5,045 bases of DNA from an uncultured Prevotella sp. (GTDB taxonomy: Bacteria > Bacteroidota > Bacteroidia > Bacteroidales > Bacteroidaceae): positions 1 through 5,045 of the forward strand of contig CALGHW010000131.1 of the NCBI GenBank assembly GCA_937916075.1, written 5' to 3'. Positions 1 through 5,045 of this stretch are shown in pieces (the first letter of the stretch is position 1; each line of letters begins with the position of its first letter). Position numbers and translations under genes: made by a program. Under the pieces are notes generated by a model that saw only the letters and a program-made list of their open reading frames with translations, made no database searches and was not told where the DNA came from.

Positions 1-143
1 GGCAGGTTTCTCTTCGTAATCAGGCAACTTTCTCATTTCAGCCGTTTCAAGTGCTTCGAAGGACGATTTTAAAGGATATGAAATATCTTTATATTCCAGT
101 GTTTTATTTTCAATCGTACAGGTGGCTACCTTTTTTCAACCAT
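1..143 (-). CDS. N-terminal part of a divergent unknown ORF with a disturbed start (partial at left edge)
   Basis: Reading the minus strand, one frame is open from just after a TGA at 138-136 to the window edge. It encodes a charged, protein-like stretch that includes EALETAEMRKLPDYEEKPA. The other two minus frames are quickly closed. There is no good start in this frame: the nearby ATG (143-141) is offset by one base and its own frame ends after five codons (MVEKR, stop at 128-126). Reading one extra A in the six-A run (minus strand 136-131), or a -1 slip there, would join MVEKK to the open frame and give 48 visible residues. Alternatively, the in-frame ACG at 117-115 sits exactly where ATG lies in the upstream repeat copy and may be a mutated start. 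The first in-frame ATG is at 36-34. I do not recognise the protein. It may be a real gene with a sequence error, a decaying gene, or chance: the run is short, and a + frame is also open across it. Confidence 0.4.
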
Positions 144-149
144 ACAGGT
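107..149 (-). repeat. 17-base imperfect direct repeat, two copies 26 bases apart
   Basis: On the minus strand, ACCTGTATGGTTGAAAA (149-133) is repeated as ACCTGTACGATTGAAAA (123-107). The copies differ at two of 17 positions and are separated by nine unrelated bases. The first copy carries an ATG and the second has ACG in the same place. The repeat spans the likely start of the divergent ORF. It could be a local duplication that disturbed the gene start, or paired binding sites for a regulator. The repeat is seen directly; its role is inference. Confidence 0.7.
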
Positions 150-163
150 CGAAAAGGTTTGAC

Positions 164-196
164 CTAATTTAAATACCAACTCCGTCAACGAGCAAA
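164..196 (-). promoter_or_regulatory. Possible Bacteroidetes-type promoter for the divergent ORF
   Basis: On the minus strand, TTTG (196-193) is followed after 21 bases by TAAATTAG (171-164), which matches the TAnnTTTG -7 consensus except at one defined base. The spacing fits the -33/-7 arrangement known in Bacteroidetes. Transcription would begin shortly downstream, giving a leader of about 15 to 20 bases before the ATG at 143. The region is AT-rich, so a chance match is quite possible. Confidence 0.3.
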
Positions 197-256
197 AAGC
201 GGAACAGAGATACATAGGAGCAAGTCATATCCACACACTTTTGCAGATGACCCGTA

Positions 257-289
257 AGTAATGCTCAAATTATTCTTTTGAGCATTGCT
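257..289. other. Stem-loop in the intergenic region: possible terminator or operator
   Basis: The arms 257-269 and 277-289 pair over 13 positions with a single G-T wobble, around a seven-base loop. The core is AATGCTCAAA against TTTGAGCATT. On the + strand a run of seven T occurs at 299-305, but nine bases separate it from the stem, which is farther than in a typical intrinsic terminator. On the minus strand no T-run follows. It could be a terminator for a rightward transcript, a large operator between divergent promoters, or a folded leader element if transcription toward gltB starts upstream of it. The structure is clear; its role is not. Confidence 0.6.
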
Positions 290-310
290 AAAATCTACTT
301 TTTTTATCGT

Positions 311-342
311 TTTGTCAATCTGAAAGAAAAACCGGTAATAAT
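311..342 (+). repeat. Upstream copy of a promoter-like direct repeat
   Basis: This 32-base segment aligns without gaps to 425-456, with 23 of 32 bases identical, including an 11-base block TGAAAGAAAAA and a GTAAT block at the same spacing. It contains TTTG (311-314) in the -33 position, but the place of the -7 box reads TAATAATA (336-343), a poor match to TAnnTTTG. It may be a decayed second promoter or a duplicated regulator site. The AT-rich composition lowers the weight of the match. Confidence 0.45.
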
Positions 343-424
343 ACTTACAGTATGATATTATTTAACTGTATATGTGTGTAAATTGTTATACTCGTTACGA
401 CTAAGTATGTTTAAACATTGAAAT

Positions 425-457
425 TATGTCTTTTTGAAAGAAAAATTAGTAATTTTG
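425..457 (+). promoter_or_regulatory. Likely gltB promoter (Bacteroidetes -33/-7 type)
   Basis: TAATTTTG at 450-457 is an exact match to the Bacteroidetes -7 consensus TAnnTTTG. A weak -33 element, TATG at 425-428 (consensus TTTG), lies 21 bases upstream. A closer TTTG at 433-436 leaves only 13 bases, which is too short. Transcription would start at about 462-466 and give a leader of roughly 45 bases before the gltB ATG. The segment also forms the downstream copy of the 311-342 repeat, so a regulator bound to that sequence would overlap the polymerase site. Confidence 0.65.
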
Positions 458-509
458 CAGCCAATATGTAAGTGTTGAAGTGACTAAACAAACTTAATGC
501 AACTGAAAT

Positions 510-3500
510 ATGAAGAATGGATTGTATAATGCCGAGTACGAGCACGATGCGTGTGGTGTAGGCATGGTGGTTAACATCCACGGTAACAAGAGCCACGATT
601 TGGTGGACAACGCCTTGAAGGTGCTGGAGAATATGCGTCACCGTGGTGCTGAGGGAGCCGACAACAAGACCGGCGACGGTGCGGGCATCCTGCTCCAGAT
701 ACCTCACGAGTTTATATTGTTGCAGGGTATTCCAGTGCCCGAGAAGGGCAAGTATGGCACAGGCCTGGTCTTCCTTCCCAAGGACGAGAAGAAGCAGAGC
801 GAGATACTGTCGGTAATGATAGAAGAGATAGAGCGCGAGGGCCTCTCTCTGATGCATCTCCGCAATGTGCCGACCAACCCCGACTGCTTGGGTGAGTCGG
901 CCCTGGAGACCGAGCCAGCCATCAAGCAGGTGTTTGTCACCGGTGTGACAGACGACAAGGTGCCCGTGTTTGAGCGTACGCTCTATATCATCCGAAAGAA
1001 GATAGAGAAGCGCGTCACCGACAAAGACTTCTACATCTGCTCCCTGTCGAGCAAAAACATTATATATAAAGGTATGCTGTCGAGCCTTCAGCTCCGCCAG
1101 TATTTCCCCGACTTGACCAATAATTACTTCACAAGCGGCTTGGCCCTTGTCCATTCCCGCTTTTCTACCAACACCTTTCCCACATGGAGCCTGGCCCAGC
1201 CTTTCCGCCTGCTTTGCCACAATGGAGAGATCAACACCATTCGCGGCAACCGCGGATGGATGCAGGCCCGCGAGAGCGTGCTCAACTCGCAGGCACTGGG
1301 CGATATCCGCCAGATATCACCTATCGTGCAGCCCGGCATGAGCGACTCGGCCAGCCTGGACAACGTGTTCGAGTTCTTTGTGATGAGCGGCTTGTCGTTG
1401 CCCCACGCCATGTCGATCATGGTGCCCGAGAGCTTCAACGACAAGAATCCCATCTCGGAAGACCTCAAGGCCTTCTACGAATACCACTCCATCCTGATGG
1501 AGCCTTGGGACGGACCGGCAGCCCTGCTGTTCAGCGACGGCCGCTTTGCCGGAGGAATGCTCGACCGTAACGGTCTGCGTCCGGCCCGCTACACCATCAC
1601 CAAAAACGATATGATGGTTGTGGCCAGCGAGGTGGGCGTGATGGACTTCGACCCCACGGAGATAGCCGAGAAGGGACGCCTGCAACCCGGCAAGATATTG
1701 CTCATCGACACCCAGGAGGGCAAGATATATTATGACGGAGAAATCAAGGCCCAGTTGGCCGCCGCCCATCCTTACCGCCAGTGGCTCTCCACCAACCGCA
1801 TCGAGCTGGAGAAGCTGAAGAGCGGTCGTAAGGTAGACAACAGTGTGCCCGAGCTGGTGCGCCACGAGATGATGTTCGGCTATGGCGAGGAAGACGTGGA
1901 CGGCACCATCGTGCCGATGGCCATCAACGGCCAGGAGCCTACCGCAGCCATGGGTAACGACACCCCGCTGGCCGTGCTGAGCGAGAAGCCCCAGATATTC
2001 TTCAACTACTTCCGCCAGCAGTTTGCCCAGGTAACCAATCCCGCCATCGACTCCATCCGCGAGGAACTGGTCATGTCGCTCACCGAGTATATCGGCCGTG
2101 TGGGCACGGGCATCCTCAGTCCCGACGAGACCAACTGCAAGATGGTGCGCCTGCCCCATCCTATCCTGAACAACACCCAGCTCGACATTCTTTGCAACAT
2201 CCGCTACAAGGGCTTCAACACCGTGAAGTTGCCCATGCTCTTCGAGTGTGCTAAGGGCGAGGAAGGACTCCACGAGGCCCTCGACGAACTCTGCAAGGAG
2301 GCCGAGCGCAGTGTGGACGACGGCTACAACTATATCATCCTGAGCGACCGTGACGTCGACGAGACCCACGCCGCCATCCCGTCACTGCTGGCCGTGAGCG
2401 CTGTTCACCACTATCTCATCTCGGTGGGCAAGCGTGTGCAGACCGCCCTGATTGTGGAGAGTGGAGAAATCAGAGAGACCATGCACGCCGCCCTGCTCTT
2501 GGGCTATGGCGCGTCGGCCCTTTGTCCTTACATGACCTTCGCCATCCTCGACGACCTGGTGAAGCGTCATAAGATACAAGAAAACTATGAGACTGCCGAG
2601 AAGAACTACATCAAGGCCGTGAAGAAAGGTCTGTTTAAGATTATGGCCAAGATGGGTATCTCTACCATCCGTTCTTACCGCGGCGCCAAGATATTCGAAA
2701 GCATCGGCCTGTCGGAGAGTCTGCTGAAGAGCTACTTCGGCACCGAGGTGTCCACCATCGGTGGTATCGGCTTGAAGACCATCGCCCGCGACGCTATCCG
2801 CCTGCACGATGCCGCCTTCTCCAAGAAGACCCAGACCGACTTCCTGCCCAACCTCGGACAGTTCCACTACCGCAAGGACGGTATCAAGCACGCCTGGAAC
2901 CCGGAGACCATCGCCACCCTGCAGTTGGCCACCCGTACAGGCAATTACCAAAAGTTCAAGGAATATACCCGTTTGGCCGACGAGAAGGAGCAGCCTATCT
3001 TTATCCGCGACTTCTTCGACTTCAAGCGCAACCCTATCTCTATCGACAAGGTAGAGCCGGTGGAAGACATCGTGAAGCACTTCGTGGCAGGTGCCATGAG
3101 CTTCGGTGCCCTCTCCAAGGAGGCCCATGAGGCCATCGCCCTGGCAATGAACAAGCTCGGCGCCCGCAGCAATACAGGTGAGGGCGGCGAGGACAACCGC
3201 CGTTTTCATGAGACCGTCGACGGCATCTCACTCTCGTCGAAGACCAAGCAGATAGCCTCAGGCCGTTTCGGCGTGACCACCGAATACCTCGTCAATGCCG
3301 AAGAGATACAAATCAAGGTGGCCCAGGGAGCCAAGCCCGGTGAGGGCGGACAGTTGCCCGGATTCAAGGTCAACGAGATTATCGCCAAGACCCGTCATTC
3401 CATTCCGGGCATCTCGCTCATCTCGCCTCCACCCCATCATGATATCTACTCTATCGAGGACCTGGCCCAGCTTATCTTCGACTTGAAGAATGTCAACCCG

Positions 3501-4979
3501 AAGGCTGCCGTCAGTGTCAAGCTCGTGGCCGAGAGCGGCGTTGGAACCATCGCCGCCGGTGTGGCCAAGGCCAAGGCCGACCTCATCGTCGTGTCAGGAG
3601 CCGAGGGCGGTACAGGTGCCAGTCCTGCTTCCAGCATGCGTTTCGCAGGCATCTCGCCGGAGATAGGTATCTCCGAGACTCAGCAGACGCTGATGAAGAA
3701 CGGTCTGCGCGGCCAGGTACGCCTGCAGGTGGACGGCCAGTTGAAGACCGGCCGTGACATCATCCTGATGGCCCTGCTCGGAGCCGAGGAATTCGGTTTC
3801 GGTACTTCTACCCTGATTGTGCTGGGCTGTGTGATGATGCGCAAGTGCAACCTCAACACCTGTCCGATGGGTGTGGCCACCCAGAATCCTGATTTGCGCA
3901 AGCATTTCATCGGACGCTACGAATATCTGGTCAACTTCTTCACCTTCCTGGCTCAGGAAGTGCGCGAGTATCTGGCCGAGATGGGCTTCACGAAGCTCAA
4001 TGACATCGTGGGCCACACAGAGCTTATCGTGCCCAAGGAGACAGACGACCCGAAGACCGCCTCGCTCGACTTCCGCCGTTTGCTCCATCGTGAGACGGGC
4101 CACTGCTCACTCTATCATACCACCAGCCAGAAGCATGAGCTGGACAATGTGCTCGACCAGCAGATTATACGTGCCGCACAGAACGCCATCGAGCACCAGG
4201 ACGAGGTCAACCTGGACTATGCCATCAAGAATACCGACCGTGCGGTGGGTACGATGCTCAGCGGCATGATCGCTGAGAAATACGGAGAGAAGGGACTGCC
4301 CGAGAACACCATCAACGTCAAGTTCAAGGGCTCTGCCGGACAGAGTTTCGGAGCCTTCCTCGTCAATGGCGTGAGCTTCAAGCTCGAAGGCGAGACCAAT
4401 GACTACTTCGCCAAGGGACTCAGTGGCGGACGTATCGCCATCCTGCCTCCCACACGCAGCAACTTCTCGGCCGAGGATAACATCATTGCCGGCAATACGG
4501 GCCTGTATGGAGCCACCAGCGGTGAGCTGTATATCAACGGAAAGGTGGGCGAACGCTTTGGCGTGCGCAATTCGGGTGCCATCGCTGTGCTCGAAGGTGC
4601 CGGTGACCACTGCTGTGAATACATGACCGGCGGACGTGTGGTCGTGCTGGGCGAGACAGGACGCAACTTCGCCGCCGGTATGAGTGGTGGCGTGGCCTAT
4701 GTCTGGGACAAGAACCACAATTTCGACTATTTCTGTAATATGGATATGGTGGAAATCAATCTCGTGGAAGACAGCAGCTACCGCAAGGAGCTGCACGAGC
4801 TGATACGCCAGCACTACCTCTATACGGGCTCTAAACTGGCCCGCACCATGCTCGACGACTGGAACCACTATGTGGAGGAGTTTATCCAGGTGGTGCCTAT
4901 CGAGTATAAGCGGGTGCTCCAGGAGGAGCAGGTGAAAAAGCTGCAGCAGAAGATTGCTGACATGCAGAGAGACTATTAA
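510..4979 (+). CDS. gltB: Glutamate synthase (GOGAT), large (alpha) subunit, complete
   Basis: This cytoplasmic enzyme makes glutamate from glutamine and 2-oxoglutarate and works with the GltD reductase subunit in ammonium assimilation. The 1489-residue length is normal for the family. Domains in order: class II glutamine amidotransferase (about 15-430), with nucleophile Cys15 in EHDACGVG, RHRG at 43-46, HSRFSTNT from 215 and NGE at 238-240 (oxyanion-hole region); central domain (about 465-755); FMN synthase domain (about 800-1165), with AMSFGALS at 862-869, NTGEGGED at 888-895, KPGEGGQLPG at 942-951 and SGAEGGTGASP at 1029-1039; 3Fe-4S ligands Cys1107, Cys1113 and Cys1118 (C-X5-C-X4-C); and a C-terminal Gly-rich beta-helix domain (about 1240-1430). 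A TGA at 504-506 rules out an upstream in-frame start, and the next Met (19) lies past Cys15, so ATG 510 is firm. By family analogy the 14-residue leader must be removed to expose Cys15. No Shine-Dalgarno is visible; the bases before the ATG are A-rich. No frameshift or missing key residue is seen. Confidence 0.98.
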   Translation: MKNGLYNAEYEHDACGVGMVVNIHGNKSHDLVDNALKVLENMRHRGAEGADNKTGDGAGILLQIPHEFILLQGIPVPEKGKYGTGLVFLPKDEKKQSEILSVMIEEIEREGLSLMHLRNVPTNPDCLGESALETEPAIKQVFVTGVTDDKVPVFERTLYIIRKKIEKRVTDKDFYICSLSSKNIIYKGMLSSLQLRQYFPDLTNNYFTSGLALVHSRFSTNTFPTWSLAQPFRLLCHNGEINTIRGNRGWMQARESVLNSQALGDIRQISPIVQPGMSDSASLDNVFEFFVMSGLSLPHAMSIMVPESFNDKNPISEDLKAFYEYHSILMEPWDGPAALLFSDGRFAGGMLDRNGLRPARYTITKNDMMVVASEVGVMDFDPTEIAEKGRLQPGKILLIDTQEGKIYYDGEIKAQLAAAHPYRQWLSTNRIELEKLKSGRKVDNSVPELVRHEMMFGYGEEDVDGTIVPMAINGQEPTAAMGNDTPLAVLSEKPQIFFNYFRQQFAQVTNPAIDSIREELVMSLTEYIGRVGTGILSPDETNCKMVRLPHPILNNTQLDILCNIRYKGFNTVKLPMLFECAKGEEGLHEALDELCKEAERSVDDGYNYIILSDRDVDETHAAIPSLLAVSAVHHYLISVGKRVQTALIVESGEIRETMHAALLLGYGASALCPYMTFAILDDLVKRHKIQENYETAEKNYIKAVKKGLFKIMAKMGISTIRSYRGAKIFESIGLSESLLKSYFGTEVSTIGGIGLKTIARDAIRLHDAAFSKKTQTDFLPNLGQFHYRKDGIKHAWNPETIATLQLATRTGNYQKFKEYTRLADEKEQPIFIRDFFDFKRNPISIDKVEPVEDIVKHFVAGAMSFGALSKEAHEAIALAMNKLGARSNTGEGGEDNRRFHETVDGISLSSKTKQIASGRFGVTTEYLVNAEEIQIKVAQGAKPGEGGQLPGFKVNEIIAKTRHSIPGISLISPPPHHDIYSIEDLAQLIFDLKNVNPKAAVSVKLVAESGVGTIAAGVAKAKADLIVVSGAEGGTGASPASSMRFAGISPEIGISETQQTLMKNGLRGQVRLQVDGQLKTGRDIILMALLGAEEFGFGTSTLIVLGCVMMRKCNLNTCPMGVATQNPDLRKHFIGRYEYLVNFFTFLAQEVREYLAEMGFTKLNDIVGHTELIVPKETDDPKTASLDFRRLLHRETGHCSLYHTTSQKHELDNVLDQQIIRAAQNAIEHQDEVNLDYAIKNTDRAVGTMLSGMIAEKYGEKGLPENTINVKFKGSAGQSFGAFLVNGVSFKLEGETNDYFAKGLSGGRIAILPPTRSNFSAEDNIIAGNTGLYGATSGELYINGKVGERFGVRNSGAIAVLEGAGDHCCEYMTGGRVVVLGETGRNFAAGMSGGVAYVWDKNHNFDYFCNMDMVEINLVEDSSYRKELHELIRQHYLYTGSKLARTMLDDWNHYVEEFIQVVPIEYKRVLQEEQVKKLQQKIADMQRDY

Positions 4980-5014
4980 AATAGAGTGAAGAACGAAGAG
5001 TGAAATAAAGAGAT
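4980..5014 (+). other. gltB-gltD intergenic spacer, purine-rich
   Basis: The 35 bases between the two subunit genes contain GAGTGAA twice (4984-4990 and 4998-5004). I see no hairpin with a T-run and no clear promoter, which supports cotranscription of gltB and gltD. The AAAGAGA stretch (5007-5013) directly before the gltD ATG is purine-rich but is not a convincing Shine-Dalgarno. Confidence 0.6.
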
Positions 5015-5045
5015 ATGGGTAATCCAAAAGCATTTTTGACCATAC
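5015..5045 (+). CDS. gltD: Glutamate synthase small (beta) subunit, first ten codons (partial at right edge)
   Basis: The ATG at 5015 opens a frame reading MGNPKAFLTI to the window end. This matches the N-terminus I recall for Bacteroidetes GltD proteins, and it lies directly behind gltB on the same strand, the usual place for gltD. GltD is an FAD and iron-sulfur protein that takes electrons from NAD(P)H and passes them to the FMN of GltB. None of its functional motifs lie within the window, so the call rests on the short N-terminal match and the position. A gltD partner suggests an NAD(P)H-dependent rather than ferredoxin-dependent enzyme. Confidence 0.88.
   Translation, partial: MGNPKAFLTI

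Noticed and set aside
3..167. Plus-strand frame open from the left edge to a TAA at 165-167
   Set aside because: Its product is rich in F, Y and R, with one acidic residue and no glutamate, as expected for the complement of the acidic minus-strand frame. It could be the tail of a rightward gene, but the minus-strand reading looks more protein-like.
368..391. GTATA-N14-TATAC inverted repeat upstream of gltB
   Set aside because: Five-base AT-rich arms are expected by chance in this composition.
433..457. TTTG at 433-436 as the -33 element of the gltB promoter
   Set aside because: It lies only 13 bases from the -7 box, shorter than the roughly 19 to 21 bases usual for Bacteroidetes promoters.
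411..1220. 269-codon minus-strand frame over the gltB promoter and N-terminus
   Set aside because: It is antisense to the amidotransferase domain and to the likely gltB promoter, with no recognisable protein features.
1317..2369. 350-codon open frame on the minus strand inside gltB
   Set aside because: It lies fully antisense to well-conserved gltB sequence, and its composition (rich in H, V, L and G with no recognisable domain) is that of a shadow of G/C-ending codons.
2382..3209. 275-codon minus-strand frame inside gltB
   Set aside because: It is an antisense shadow of the central and FMN domains, with no recognisable family and no promoter.
4984..5004. GAGTGAA direct repeat in the gltB-gltD spacer as a possible regulatory element
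   Set aside because: Two seven-base copies in a purine-rich spacer are easily explained by low complexity.
4107..5033. 308-codon minus-strand frame across the gltB end and the gltD start
   Set aside because: It covers conserved gltB C-terminal coding sequence and the intergenic spacer. It looks like a codon-bias shadow rather than a gene.

Overview
The window is almost entirely one gene: a complete, intact glutamate synthase (GOGAT) large-subunit gene, gltB, on the + strand at 510-4979. It is followed after 35 bases by the first ten codons of the small-subunit gene gltD, which runs off the right edge. The organism is most likely a member of the Bacteroidales, perhaps Prevotella- or Bacteroides-like. 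The evidence is a near-perfect Bacteroidetes-type -7 box (TAATTTTG) upstream of gltB, the absence of a Shine-Dalgarno sequence before the gltB start, and the gltD N-terminus MGNPKAFLTI, which I recall as typical of that phylum. The genus is inference only.

Layout. Bases 1-143 hold what looks like the start of a divergently transcribed minus-strand gene of unknown function. Its start is disturbed: the only nearby ATG is out of phase with the open frame, and a 17-base imperfect direct repeat spans the start. Bases 144-509 are an AT-rich intergenic region. It holds a possible promoter for the divergent gene, a 13-bp stem-loop (257-289) followed at a distance by a T-run, two related promoter-like segments (311-342 and 425-456), a small dyad between them, and a short leader for gltB. 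Bases 510-4979 are gltB, with strongly G/C-biased third positions. Bases 4980-5014 are a purine-rich gltB-gltD spacer, and gltD begins at 5015.

How it works together. GltB hydrolyses glutamine, channels the ammonia to its FMN site and makes glutamate from 2-oxoglutarate. GltD normally supplies the electrons from NAD(P)H. The adjacent gltBD order suggests one operon transcribed from the promoter near 450. I see no novel multi-gene system here. The points worth a second look are all in the left 510 bases. The long minus-strand reading frames inside gltB are antisense shadows of its codon bias and are not annotated.
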